Shown one piece after another: positions 1 through 10,865 of a DNA stretch of 64,000 bases. The position numbers and the translations under genes were made by a program. The notes under the pieces are model-generated. The model was given only the letters and a program-made list of their open reading frames with translations, had not been told where the DNA came from and searched no databases. The DNA comes from Salticus scenicus. Lineage: Eukaryota; Arthropoda; Arachnida; Araneae; Salticidae. The DNA is taken from the NCBI GenBank assembly GCA_963930645.1, contig OZ005649.1, positions 81,267,126 through 81,331,125 of the forward strand, in the 5' to 3' direction. Position 1 is the first letter of the stretch. The number at the start of each line of letters is the position of its first letter.

Positions 1-537
1 TATATAAAACAGAACTTTTTAAACATTGGGCATTGTGATAAAAATTTCACTTATAATTTATTTTATCAAAATATTTTTAATAGTTTTCAATAAAAAGGTT
101 TTGTAATAGCATATCTTTTTTGAAAAAATAAAAATAAAATAAAAATCCATTTTCTATAAAAACTAACGAATTCTTTTAAATGATAATTATTTATGTTGAA
201 TCTGTTACTGTGAACTTTTAGATAAATCATGTAAAGTGTTATTAACCATAGACTGCTCTATCGTCTTTAACTATTAAAGTACATGGACAGTATTTTCTAG
301 ATTTTAATATAAGTTGTGTACCATTGGAAAACACTTAATCTAGAGGCTAAAAAAACCTGGAGTGACTCGACTCGACTTTCCGAACATTGAGTAATTAACA
401 ATTTTGTAAATAAAGTAAATAAAAAAGAGTTGTTAAACAAACAAAAGAGAGAAAACCATACTAGAGTGTTTGAGTATTTTTCTCGATTTATTACACGATG
501 TTTTATTTAACGCTACTGAACTTTGAATTCATAGATC
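1..537. other. AT-rich DNA, no gene seen
   Basis: Non-coding AT-rich sequence with many stops in all frames. I see no domain, RNA gene or terminal repeat in it. Confidence 0.6.
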
Positions 538-1194
538 ATAATGACAAAGAATTTTTCGTTGTGTCCCTGTAAAAACCTATAAATGCTAGATTCACCAAAA
601 TGCTTATGTTTAGTGCAACAGTGATTTATAATATTCATATAAATTTTCAGCGCAATTGAATAAGGCGTTTAGATGCTATCCCACTTTTAAAAATTTGGTC
701 CCATAGGCCATAATGATAAACCCTGTAAAAAAACTGTAAGTGCTAAATTCACCAAAATCTATACAGTTCGTGTAACTGTTACCTATAACATGTGTACCAA
801 TTTTTTGCTCAGATTAATAAAGTGTCTAGATGCTGTCGCACTTTTAAAAATTTGGCCCCATAGGCCATAATGATAAAGAATTTTTCCTGGTGTCCCTGTA
901 AAAAACTATAAGGGCTATATTGTACTATGTGTGTATTGTACTATTGTACTTTGGTGACTTACAATATACGTACCAACTTTCAGCTTATTCGAACAAAGCG
1001 TTTAGACGCTATCGCACTTTTAAAAATTTGGCCCCATAGGCCATATTGATAAAGAATTTTTCCTGGTGTCCCTGTACAAACACTGTAAAAAAACTATAAG
1101 TGCTAGATCCCCCAAAATTAATAGGGTTCGTACTATGGTGACTTACAATATACGTACAAACTTTCAGCTTATTTTAACAAAGCGTTTAGACGCT
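538..1194. repeat. Diverged tandem repeat, about four units of 160-180 bp
   Basis: Four successive blocks share the phrases CCCATAGGCCATAATGATAA, GTGTCCCTGTAAAAA and GCGTTTAGACGCTATCGCAC. Units begin near 538, 706, 865 and 1043. They are imperfect (substitutions, small indels), so the array is old or comes from the internally repeated end of a larger element. The block runs into the CA-rich tail at 1195-1370. No coding capacity. Confidence 0.7.
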
Positions 1195-1370
1195 AGCGTG
1201 TTCACTCACAGACATACACACACACATACATACACGCATACATAAATCGTCGTAAAAATAGTGAAAACGGACTCAGGGGACCTCAAAACGTATAGAAACA
1301 TAAAAATCTCAAATTCGGATTTTTGACATTATTACAATACTTTCCTCACTATAGTGTTCGGAAAGTAAAA
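1195..1370. repeat. Element tail with (CACA/CATA) tract ending in GGAAAGTAAAAA
   Basis: The tail has a CA/CATA-rich stretch near 1205-1240, then a stretch that ends TATAGTGTTCGGAAAGTAAAA. The same style of ending (a CACAGACA-rich run, then AGAAAGTAAAAA) recurs near 8785-8908 and 24180-24318. This points to the 3' end of a dispersed retroelement family. I cannot name the family. Confidence 0.45.
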
Positions 1371-1539
1371 AGGCAGTGGGTTCACTCTGCAAAGACAGTG
1401 TTTCAGAATAAGAAGATATGCGCAGTTTTTTTTTTTTTTTTTTTTTTTTTGACAAAAATATATAAATGGATAAGAATAAGTGTTTGTTGATTGTAATAGC
1501 ACCTATAATATAGAACATAGTACTCATGCTTACCTATTT

Positions 1540-1930
1540 CTGATCAACAGTACGTAACTCGTCGCTTGGATTACGGAACGAAAGATGGTGTTTAGGTTAC
1601 TCCCAACAGATTCCACGAGGTCTTAGCCTTGGATAGTGTGCCGTTCTTGGTGGTCTTTCTAAGTGAATATTTACGAGAGTTTCGGAAAAAACTACAAAAC
1701 CTCTCAATAACTAGAGGGATGAGCCCGAGAACTGTGGTCTAAACCGATGCTTCTCGACTACTAACTTCGAGAGTAGAACCTCTCACCCACTTTAATGTCC
1801 GGGTCTAAAGAAGGGCACAGTTAGCGACTGGATGAGAAGTTACTAATCTTATCAAGTGTAAAGAATTAAAACTATACTTGCGACACAATATTTAGGCGCA
1901 CTGATTAAGGAGAGGTGGCAATCACACCTT
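1540..1930. other. Island of more balanced base composition, function unknown
   Basis: About 390 bp with visibly more G+C than the flanks and mixed-sequence words, but no open frame of note and no repeat ends that I can recognise. It could be a decayed exon, an untranslated exon, or part of an old element. A T-rich homopolymer (about 28 T) lies just upstream near 1423-1450. Confidence 0.4.
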
Positions 1931-2004
1931 ACATTTAACACAAACTATAATTATCATAAATAGTATAATTATTTTAACATTTTCAAATATTTAAAATGTA
2001 TATA

Positions 2005-2359
2005 CACTGTTAAAAATTTCTGTAAATTTAATGTAAATATTTTTTCAGAGTCTCTGTAAATTTACAGTAATTCTTAGTTAAAAGTGAATAATCGAGATTC
2101 TCAATTTTTATTCTGTATTTTTACCTAATTTCATTATTTAATTTTTTAAATTAAAATAAAAAATGACTGTTTCTACTTTAGAAAAAGCATTCTAAGTCCG
2201 AAATATATTCTCACTAATAATTAATTAAATTAATACTAGTTGTTAAAGGGAATATATAAGATAATTTTTTTAACATCTCCGTTTATTTTTCTCTGTAATT
2301 TTACGTAAGATTTAAGATAATACATTACACAGAGTTTTCTGTTGAAATTTTTAACAGTG
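2005..2359. mobile_element. TA-flanked MITE with CACTGTTAAAAAT ends (Tc1/mariner-type)
   Basis: A 355-bp non-coding element. It starts CACTGTTAAAAATTTC and ends with the inverse, GAAATTTTTAACAGTG. TA lies directly outside both ends (2003-2004 and 2360-2361), the target duplication expected of Tc1/mariner elements. The inside repeats TCTGTAAATTTA-like words and has no ORF. The ends resemble those of the palindromic element at 34921-35069 (CACTGTAAAAAATATG), so the two may belong to one superfamily. Confidence 0.8.
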
Positions 2360-2361
2360 TA

Positions 2362-3131
2362 GGTTGAAGAGGGGTAAGTGTAACTTCGGTTATCACTCAA
2401 TTAATTAGCTGAACTTTGACGTATTACTGCTTGTATCGGTTTGCTTGAAACTATCTTTGTTATATTTAGCATTAAGTGACTTACACAAATATAAAAATAA
2501 TCAAATTATCTTCTGAAATAGTGATAGTTTTTGAAGTTCTCCGACACAGATCAGATGTAAAACATTCACATTTTGCCATTGCCGTACACATGGAGTAAAT
2601 CCCATAGATTTTGGAAAAGAAATTGAGCTCTGCATATCGATTTTTAATATGACTTCATATTTATAGAAAAATGTAACGAGTGACTTTTATGTTTCCCATT
2701 GGTCACAAATTAAGAAAATTACGAATTAAATTTTTGCAAAAATTGCTTTATATTTTTTTAGTTTAATCTTTAAAGTTCAAAACACATTATTGTGGATATT
2801 TTTTTTTTTTTTTTCAAACCAAATTAGATGTGAAATGTAACTTTCAAGAAGTGAATTTTCAATACAATCTATTAAACATATAACGAAGTATATTTTAGAT
2901 CGTAATTATTTTATAATTTGTTATCTATCATTTAAAAAACATATAAAACCACAATTACATTTAAAAATAAATTATTAAATCTTCATTAACTACTATCTGT
3001 ATTAAAATTAAGATCTTAAACAAAAAAAATAAATATATTTCACAAATTATATAAGTATATTTCATACATGCCAAAAAGAAAATTGTCTGCCGATATTTTT
3101 CGTCAATAATACCTATCCATCAGATTAAGAT
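2362..3131. other. AT-rich DNA, no gene seen
   Basis: Non-coding, with a poly-T tract near 2799-2814. No recognisable feature otherwise. Confidence 0.6.
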
Positions 3132-3145
3132 CCCTCATAAATACC

Positions 3146-3379
3146 GGCCCACCAGCGGCCGAGCGGTTCTGCGCTCAAAGCTGGTAGATGGGAGGTGCCG
3201 GGTTCGATCCCAGGTCGCGCTTATCGACCTAGCCGTTCGGAGTTTTCCGTGGTTTTCTCCGAAACTCGCGTAAATACGGGCTAGGACCCCTTAGAAAGAC
3301 CCCCACGGAGGGCATTCTCCCTATAGGCCTAGGACACATAAGGAGTCAATCGGCCTTAATCCTCCAACCAACCAACCAA
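3146..3379 (+). mobile_element. tRNA-derived SINE with (CCAA)n tail and 14-bp target duplication
   Basis: The head is tRNA-like: an A-box-like GCGGCCGAGCGGTTCTGCG at about 3157 and a B box, GGGTTCGATCCC, at about 3200. A body with TTTTCCGTGGTTTTCTCCG follows, and a (CCAA)n tail ends at 3379. The direct repeat CCCTCATAAATACC flanks the insertion at 3132-3145 and 3380-3393, so target-primed insertion is clear. The sequence is otherwise high in G+C against its surroundings. Transcription would be by RNA polymerase III from the internal boxes, and mobilisation would need a LINE in trans. Confidence 0.88.
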
Positions 3380-3393
3380 CCCTCATAAATACC

Positions 3394-4176
3394 ATGATCA
3401 CTATTTTGATAATATTTTATTTTGTTCTTAAAAAATATTTTAAGAAAGCTTTATATACAATAGGTCAAAATTTTCAAAATATTTTCATAACTGTGAATAT
3501 ACTTCAAAATTTAATGTTTGTAACTCAAAACATATTTTAACGCATAGACGCAATAAAAATGCAAATGCGAAAATACCACAACAATAATTACTATTTTAAG
3601 TAATATCTAAAATGTAATAACAATTAGACAGCTCTACATAAGTGTCAAAAATGACTTTCAAGGAAATCTGTCGCCTATTTATCACAGGCATCCGATAAAG
3701 GTCCATCATACAAACTGTTTTCAATACATTCTTTTAAATTTATCAAGAAATGTGAGAGAAATCTGTGTATTTCTAAATCAAATATCTATTATTTTAAAGT
3801 TAGTTATACACACAATAAATTGTCAAATATAAAAACATCGGGAAAGAGTTTGCAGTTTGAAATATATCAGATAACACCTGAAACTTAATAACTGCTTGAC
3901 AGATTTCAATACCTGTCAAAAATGACATTCTATGAATCCCGTTTACATTTCATATATATTTCCTTTTAAATTTTATATTTCAAAACCCTCGCATTGAATT
4001 TTTGAATAAAAGTCCTTCAAAAAGGAAATATTTAAACTTGTGAATATCATCTTTAAGTTAAAGATAAGACACGATGTCAGAAAATTTAATGAAAAAAAAA
4101 AGATAATGAAAGTGAAATGTGAAAATTAAATTATTTTCTTTTTCATTACTCATATTAGATCTTCTAATATTTCAAA

Positions 4177-4208
<32 letters not shown>

Positions 4209-4745
4209 GGAAAAGGAAAAAATAAAAACAATTTATTTTTAAACTCTAGTAGATATTATAGTAATGATTTTTTTTCAACTCAGAAATTACACTTGAAATT
4301 TTTATTTATTTATTTTATGTATTTTAGTAGTTTTCACTGCTTTTTTTAGATAAATAAATATCGTCAAATGTTTTTAATCTTTTTGAATAATTCTTTACTT
4401 TCCAAAATTTCAAAAATAAATAAATAAATAAAATAAAATAAACTGAAGCAGGCAGCATTGTATTTTGCAATATATTATAATAAAATTTTATTTAACGAAA
4501 CATTAAATAATTCTCTTAACATAATGACTTCAAACCTTTGTTTGAAAATATGGCATTCTAGATAAAAACCTACAAAAACCTACCCTACTAACTGATAATT
4601 TTCAGAGCTGTAATTATGCGTTTTGTTGTTTTACAAATTCTAAAGTCAATGTTTTAACGGTCTATCTTTTTGCATGCCAATTATCATCGTAACTTGACGA
4701 CAAAAAATTGCAGGCAATTCAAATGCTGTATTTTGTCTTTCATGT
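3394..4745. other. AT-rich DNA, no gene seen
   Basis: Non-coding stretch with a long poly-T tract (about 4179-4205) and ATAA-type microsatellites near 4417-4440. I see no coding exon, RNA gene or element end. Confidence 0.6.
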
Positions 4746-4806
4746 GAGAAATACAATTTTTATTAAAATCCCACAATTTGTGTGATTTTAATAAAAATTA
4801 TATTTC
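4746..4806. repeat. Perfect-looking hairpin at the edge of the tRNA-like duplication
   Basis: GAAATACAATTTTTATTAAA and its near-exact reverse complement face each other across a spacer of roughly 15 bases. The right arm also forms the start of the first 288-bp tandem unit. It may mark the breakpoint of the duplication. Confidence 0.6.
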
Positions 4807-4931
4807 TTCCTCCCATTGTTTAATGGTGTTTTCCATTTTCTGCGGCTTATTTCTGTTGAGCTATCTACATCATAGACCAGAGATGTTTCTGCCTAAAGGT
4901 TGTCTGAGTGAGTAATGCTGGCCGGTTGTCG

Positions 4932-5003
4932 GCCTGGATAACTCAATTGGCAGAGCCTTGACCTTGTAAGTCAAAGATCCGGGGTTCGACTCCCGGTCCA
5001 GGC
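4932..5003 (+). tRNA. tRNA-Thr(UGU)-like sequence, copy 1 (gene or SINE head)
   Basis: Seventy-two bases with a perfect 7-bp acceptor stem (GCCTGGA/TCCAGGC), a D arm closed by CTC/GAG, a 5-bp anticodon stem (TTGAC/GTCAA) and a loop CTTGTAA that reads UGU. The B box GGTTCGACTCC is perfect. The A box carries a change (TAACTC where TAGCTC is expected), and the T stem needs a bulged G to pair fully. No CCA is encoded. The duplicated flanks favour a tRNA-derived repeat over a working gene, but I cannot decide from sequence alone. Confidence 0.55.
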
Positions 5004-5219
5004 ATTATTTTCACTCAGTCGGAAAAAATAAAAATTCAATAAATATGATTTTCTTCCACAGCTGTTTGTGTGATTTTAATAAAAATTGTATTTCTTTCTC
5101 CCATTGTTTAATGGTGTTTTCCATTTCCTGCGGCTTATTTCTGTTGAGCTATCTACATGATAGACCAGCGATGTTTCTGCCTAAAGGTTGTCTGAGTGAG
5201 TAATGCTGACCGGTTGTCG

Positions 5220-5291
5220 GCCTGGATAGCTCAATTGGTAGAGCCTTGACCTTGTAAGTCAAAGATCCGGGGTTTGACTCCCGGTCAAGGC
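5220..5291 (+). tRNA. tRNA-Thr(UGU)-like sequence, copy 2 (gene or SINE head)
   Basis: This is the second unit of the tandem pair, 288 bp downstream of the first. The A-box region is canonical here (TAGCTCAATTGGTAGAGC), and the anticodon arm matches copy 1. The acceptor stem has one mismatch (TCAAGGC) and the T loop has GTTTGAC for GTTCGAC. The two copies therefore carry complementary defects. Probably a tRNA-derived repeat. Confidence 0.5.
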
Positions 5292-5341
5292 ATTATTTTC
5301 ACTCAGTCGGAAAAAATAAAATTTCAATAAATATGACTTTC

Positions 5342-6389
5342 ATATGAGGTTGCTGTTTGAAAAATTTTGTCAAGATTGACAAATTTCAAAAAGAGGTTTG
5401 GATGAAGCTTGTCTAAATAATTTGAAATAAATTTTTAAATTTAATAACAACGTTGAATTCTATGTAAACCCAGAAAAAAAATCCGCCAAAAACTTTTAAA
5501 CAAAAACAACATATTTCAGGTATTTTAAATACTTCCACGTGTATTTTGAAAGGGGGAAAACGGTGTTTTTCATTAAATATTCAGTATTTTTTAAAGGTTT
5601 TATGCAGGTTTATTACAGGAAGTCGGAAATAGCTGCACTATACCTGCAATTTTCCTAAAGATTTTCTTTAATAGTGTTTTGCTGATTTTTTGTTTTTTAC
5701 ATTCGGATGTAGGTACAAAACTGAAATGGTGGTAGAGGGGATCTAGCACCTCTCACGCAGAATTATTTGAAAATAATACTGTTCCTAAATCTATATTAAA
5801 TTCTTTTTAATGAAGGTTTATTTATATTACTTGTTATCTATCTCTTCAATCTGTAATCTGTTTTTATAGTATTGAAATGCCATCTCAGAGAAAGTCTTCT
5901 AAGCGCCACACCAGATTTCTTTCTACATATTTTCTATTTATCTTTATATCTTATTTATCTTTCTATTTTATTTTTAACCATGCATATAGTTTTATTTTTA
6001 ACTGTGCATTTAATTTAAAATCATGCATAAAGTTTTACTTTCTTTCTTCTCGATAATTTTTTTATACTGAAACTTTTTATGTGTTATTCTGATTTATTAT
6101 TATTATTATTATTATTATATTATCATTCGTTTCAGAACCTAAATTTATTTTTATTTTTTATTTCAATGTGTTGTATTAGCTATGACGCTAGTCGCAATTT
6201 TAGTAATTCAAACTGGAATTGTTAGTTCTATGCAATTTACACCTGCTAAGAAATTTGAAGTACCTTCTGCATTTGACTTCCTCTTGAACATCCTTTTTTG
6301 AGATTTCTGAGTAGTTCTGTTATCTAGAGGGTAAAGAAGAACCCAAAATTGTTCAAAACACTTAAAAAATAATGAAAAATTTATGCATA
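5342..6389. other. AT-rich DNA, no gene seen
   Basis: Non-coding. It contains an (ATT)n microsatellite near 6090-6118. No motif of a protein or RNA family was recognised. Confidence 0.6.
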
Positions 6390-6750
6390 TACTAGAACCT
6401 CGCTTATCCAAGGTAATGGGGACAGAGGGTACCTCGGATAATCGAGAAGTCAGATAAAACGGACTCTGTTGTAAATCGAGAGGAAATATACGGTAAAGTT
6501 TAAAATGAATGAAAACGCAACCAATGAAGTAAAAGAATGTACTTATTACTTATTTAAATGTAATCAGTTAAAAATGCAATACAATACATGCATATATAAA
6601 TTATAAAAAACAGTACTGTATAGTCAACTTTTTCAAAGTTTTTCACGCCATTTGTCGAAGACCGCCTCCACCAGCACTTGACATTTTTGTCACTACCTCG
6701 GTTAAACCGGAATTCAGTTAATCGGGAATAGGTTAACCGAAGCTCTAGTG
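6390..6750. mobile_element. Tigger/pogo-like MITE, TA-flanked
   Basis: The left end reads TACTAGAACCTCGCTTATCC. The right end, inverted, reads CACTAGAGCTTCGGTTAACC. TA lies outside both ends (6388-6389 and 6751-6752). The subterminal words CTCGGATAATCGAGAAGTC and TCGGTTAAACCGGAATTC are the kind seen in Tigger and other pogo-group DNA transposons. The element is 361 bp long and has no transposase, so it is a non-autonomous derivative. Confidence 0.75.
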
Positions 6751-7968
6751 TAATTTTAAATGTTTGGTGTCAGTACGTAACCAAAAAATGTTAAAGAGTT
6801 AAAAACTGAAAAACTAACTATAAACCCCACCCTGCCAATTTTTGTATATCTTCGATCAGTGAAATGAACTTGAAAACACATACAGTACACATATAGACAT
6901 ATCTCTTTATTAATGTATATTATATTTTCGAAAAGAATCTATAATTTACGAAATAAAAATAATTAATTTTTAAATCAGATACTTTTATATAAATTTTATA
7001 TTTTTTTTTATTTCAGACATGCACGTTCTGTTTCTGGTAATTAAATCCTTCATGATTTTAACACAGTTCATGCAGCATACATTTATTGCAAATATTTTCA
7101 TTGCCATATTTAATCAACAATACAGCTAATAAATTTATTTCTGAATCCTAAAATGGTATATTAATACTGTAGTTAGTTTCTATTAAAAATATTTGTTTAA
7201 ACACAAAAACCACAAAATAAATATTTACAGATTTTTATCTAATATTCATTAGCGGCTTCTAAATGTTTCCGTCATTAGCAGAGAAAAATATTGATTTCTC
7301 GAGGCAAATTGATTTACACATTGCTTTCTTTTCTCTTTTCTATCTTGTCTGCAACTAGTTTCAATTAAAATAATTGTTTCGGAGATTGTAAGTAACTAGA
7401 AATGATTTGCGCTCATTTATCATTCGAAAATGTTATTTTAAAATATTTTATTCTAATAATTTGTAAGAAAAATATGTATAAAGAATGGTATTATATATAC
7501 ATATGATTGTGAAAATAGAATTATATGAAGCAAAAAAATTTGTTTCGATTTTTTTTTATTAAAAACCTATACAATCTACAGGAATGAAAGTACTCCGTTA
7601 TTTTTTGCGTCTGATATTTTCTTACAAAAATTTCACTTTGTCGAATATAATAGAAATGTGGTGGCAGAAAAAGCTGACTACTTTCATCCCTAAATCTGTT
7701 TTAACGCAATTAACTTCATTCCGTTTCCTTCCTTTTAAAACTTTTATTATTTTAAAACGAGAGGACTGTTTGTTTTAGACAGCAAAAAAGTCGTCAATTT
7801 TCTACTATAGACTAACTTGAACATAGCAGGATGCCTGCCATCGCCAATTTAAATGATAATGGTTTTGTCTTACAAAGTTAAATTCTGTTTATAATAAACT
7901 TTTAACTTTACAAATTTATTTCATCTTTCTTATTAAAAAAAAAAAGAAAGAAAGAAAAGAAATAATCT
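6751..7968. other. AT-rich DNA, no gene seen
   Basis: Non-coding. A GAAA-type microsatellite lies at about 7938-7962. No exon, RNA gene or element termini recognised. Confidence 0.6.
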
Positions 7969-8001
7969 GGTGTGTCACTCACATGACTTTCTCTTACCCT
8001 G
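7969..8001 (-). repeat. 33-bp dispersed motif, inverted copy at 28891-28923
   Basis: The plus strand reads GGTGTGTCACTCACATGACT and continues to CTTACCCTG. Its reverse complement matches 28891-28923 at about 31 of 33 positions. The second copy leads into a tRNA-like block, so the motif may be part of a dispersed SINE-type repeat whose remaining part is missing or decayed here. Confidence 0.6.
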
Positions 8002-8259
8002 AAATTTAATACTATAAATACAGGTTGCAGATTAAGAGGTAAGATAACGAGCACTGTTATGTAAACCTGTGTTAAACAATTCAAATTAGGCTTCGGAAGA
8101 CTTTTATGATAATTAGTTCTGTGTGAGGGGGGCTACCGCGCACCTCAACCCCCCGTTTCATTAATGCACCTACATTTATATAGAATTTAATTCGGTTATT
8201 AAAAAATAATTCTGTTTTTAAAAAATAATTTATTAAAATTATTATTTAAAAAAATTATC

Positions 8260-8908
8260 TTTTATGATAATGCAGACGATTTCCATATTAGAGAAATAGT
8301 ATAATACTAAATATATAAAAAAAAAAATGAATTTATTCTCAATATTACATTATTTTATTATTATTATTTTTTTTGGTTAAAAATGAAAAAAATCGATAAC
8401 TTTATTTTAAATTATCGCAGATCGATGGTTCAAACATTCGTTTTAAAGGTATTGGCGAGCTCATTCGAAATATACCCATCATGAAAGTTTACTCCCATCG
8501 AGCGGGGAAGGCGAGGCTCCTACATACACAAAAATATTTTCCCAGTTGACTATCTCTATTACAAAAATTATATATTCCTTTCATATGATTTAGTGCAGTC
8601 GATAGTTGTTAAACTCTACTTACCTGCAATGTCCTCCATAGACGTAATGTATTTGAATACTTTTGAGTGTCCCTGTACACGAACCATTATCTTCATCTCA
8701 ACGAAAAGCTTAGCATCCCTATAGGATACACATTTAGAATACCGAGTTTGAAATTTCTGCTACTGTTTGTTCTTATGATATGCTGATAACAGACACACAG
8801 ACACACAGACAGACAGACCAGAACATGTAAGTATAACAAAAACTCACGTTCAAAAATTTGACCTTAAAACAATACTTTCTCGACCCTATGGGTAAGAGAA
8901 AGTAAAAA
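8260..8908 (+). repeat. Unclassified dispersed repeat ending in AGAAAGTAAAAA
   Basis: Shares ordered blocks with 23600-24318: an early GCAGACGATTT/GCGGACGACTTT block, then CATTCGTTTTAAAGGTATTG, then a CACAGACA-rich run, then a stretch that ends in AGAAAGTAAAAA. A partial copy lies at about 14460-14610. The A-rich, one-sided ending suggests a non-LTR retroelement or its 3' part. No reverse transcriptase sequence remains here. Confidence 0.55.
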
Positions 8909-9486
8909 GCGGGGGGGGGGGGACAACGAGTTATCCCCATTTTTTGTGTATAGCAATTCGAATAACGCATGATCTCTGGCACCATTCAGTAAAAATGAAA
9001 TTAAAAAACTCTCTTCCAAATCTAAATTATGCTTTCGATAGAATTTTAATTTTGTTCTCTCGTTATTTTAATTTTGCTTTTGTATTTGAAGTAAACAATT
9101 GTGAAAACTACACTTATTTTCATTAATGTTCTACTGGGCTATGATTTTACAACTTACTGTTCATAACTCATAAATGTCAGTTTTCAATATTATATCTAAT
9201 TAATATATTTCGAATACACTTATACCAAACTAACGGCGACATTGCTACATCAGTTTTGTGGAGGTTGGAAAAATAAATTATCCTAGTTAAAATAGTTCGA
9301 GAAACAAAAGGTGAAAAAGTCATTAACTTTTTTAGAAGCATTAAAAAGCAAAGTGAAAATGCTGGCCAATTAATTATTGCATTTACCATAGATAAACGGT
9401 TATTTTTCATTAAAATTAAATCAGGTACTAATAAGATCAAGCCGAGGATTAAATCTAGAAATCCTTCAATATATAAAAAAAATAAT
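8909..9486. other. Poly-G tract then AT-rich DNA, no gene seen
   Basis: Opens with about 14 G (8909-8922). The rest is non-coding. Short open frames on both strands show no recognisable domain. Confidence 0.5.
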
Positions 9487-9645
9487 GGCCCTATTACACG
9501 TGAGATTGTTGTACAATACAACAGAATGAACTTTTCCGAGTAATGGTCGAAAAGAATGATTAGGCGCTGACCTTGAAAATTTTCCTTACGCTGCTATGTT
9601 ATGTTGAGTGAAATATTGGGCAAAAATGTCTCACATGATACAGCC
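9487..9645 (+). mobile_element. Foldback MITE, copy A
   Basis: About 159 bp from GGCCCTATTACACGTGAGA to TCTCACATGATACAGCC, with imperfect terminal inverted repeats. The internal phrase ACGCTGCTATGTTATGTTGA is shared with copies B (9782-9950) and C (13731-13901, reversed). No coding capacity. No clear target duplication. Confidence 0.65.
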
Positions 9646-9781
9646 ATTAAAAATGATATATAAAACTCGAAAAGTGTTTTAATCAGAAAGTAATTTACTT
9701 GACATAGATTGTTATTTATCAAAATATGTGCCATTTAAATAAATGGAATAACAAAAATAAATATATTTCAATTTAAAATAT

Positions 9782-9950
9782 CCGTATCTCACGAGAGATT
9801 TCGCCCGACATTTCATGCAAAGCAACTTGAGGAACTTTTACGTGTGATAATAAAAGTTGAAAATGCGCTGATTTGAAATTTTTCCCATACGCTGCTGTGT
9901 TGTGTTGGTTGAAATGTTGGGCAAGAATCTATAGATTACTATAGTTGTTT
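9782..9950 (+). mobile_element. Foldback MITE, copy B
   Basis: Starts near CGTATCTCACGAGAGATTTC and ends near GGGCAAGAATCTATAG. Its arms GATTTCGCCCGACATTTCA and TGAAATGTTGGGCAAGAATC are imperfect inverted repeats. It abuts the 3' end of the non-LTR element that runs leftward from 13690. Boundaries are approximate. Confidence 0.6.
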
Positions 9951-9959
9951 CAATATACC

Positions 9960-10865
9960 TTTTTCAGTCTGACAGATTTAATGAGGAGATGCACACTGCT
10001 CACCGCTCTTGGAGCGGTTTTGAGCGCTTCTTTGGTGATCTCTCCAGAAAATCCCCCGCAGTTTGAGGGACATAGAACCATTCAGCCCCGCCGCAACATT
10101 TATTGAAAAACAAAAAAGGTTAGGTACAAGTTCGCCAGAACAATGTTCTTTCGCGACAATGAGGGATGAGAAACATTATGTACTTGACAGAGTACATTGA
10201 CAGTGATGATTACAATATGAAAAGAGGGTAATTTACAGGGGGTATTGAATCAGGTTTCGCCGGAATTTATCCCAGCCGATAGGTGGCGAAAGAGGTTAAT
10301 GTAGAAGTGATTTTTAGCTGTAGACTTTAATTTTTTCTTTAAGATAGTCACTTTGAAAGTCTGAGTTTTAGTTTCTATTTTAGAGTCACTTTTGAGAGTC
10401 TGATATTTGAATTGTTTTTTAGAGTCATTCTTGAAGTCTGGATTTCGAATTATTAATTTCAGAGTCTGTTGTATACAGTTAATTTTGAAAAGAAAAGTGG
10501 ACTGGAAGATTCTTGAAACTGTGAAGGCGTTACTAACTTTGTAGGTACTTGGCAAGAGATTGAAGAGAAGCTGGTACTTTGTTACACTTGAATCCTGCAG
10601 TTGCAAATCTTGTTGAAGAGGTCCTCCATTTCCGAGATGAGGTCAAGGCGTGCCTGGAAGAAGTGGGTAATAACAGAAGGGGTTGGAGGAATGGAAGGAA
10701 GACTATAACTATTTGAGGATTTAACTAAGCCTTTAAAGATTTGGTGGAGGTTTGTGCATTCACACTTAGTTTTACGTTTTAAGAATTTCATTTTTAAAAA
10801 GGGATAGGAAAAATAGTTTGGAACAAATTATTAAGTAGAATAATAGAGGAAAACCTTAGTTCAGT
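9960..10865 (-). other. 3' untranslated region of the non-LTR element
   Basis: About 900 bp after the last coding motif. It has several related CAGACT...AAAGTGACT phrases between 10330 and 10460 and an AATAAA on the minus strand near 10100. It ends near AAATCTGTCAG against MITE copy B. The short open frames here show no domain. I read the stretch as the untranslated tail needed for template recognition. Confidence 0.5.

Larger units (their letters stand above)
4777..5341 (+). repeat. Tandem duplication, period 288 bp, each unit with a tRNA-like sequence
   Basis: Two direct copies (about 4777-5064 and 5065-5341) are highly similar. They run from TGTGTGATTTTAATAAAAATT through a conserved upstream region and a tRNA-like block to CACTCAGTCGGAAAAAATA. 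The whole unit, not only the tRNA block, is duplicated. This suits either a tandemly inserted composite SINE or a local duplication of a tRNA-derived locus. Confidence 0.85.

Noticed and set aside
538..1194. CRISPR-like spaced repeats
   Set aside because: Units are long, imperfect and lack short identical repeats with unique spacers; the window is clearly eukaryotic.
8773..8985. Cysteine/serine-rich 70-codon frame as a small secreted peptide
   Set aside because: Its CVCVSV run is the translation of the CACAGACA microsatellite and its Pro run of the poly-G tract.
9177..9521. 114-codon minus-strand frame
   Set aside because: Hydrophobic, no motif, and its N-terminal part lies within foldback MITE copy A.
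10250..10606. 118-codon frame as a third gene of the non-LTR element
   Set aside because: It lies after the C-terminal Cys/His region and is built from repeated AAAGTGACT-like phrases. More likely untranslated tail.
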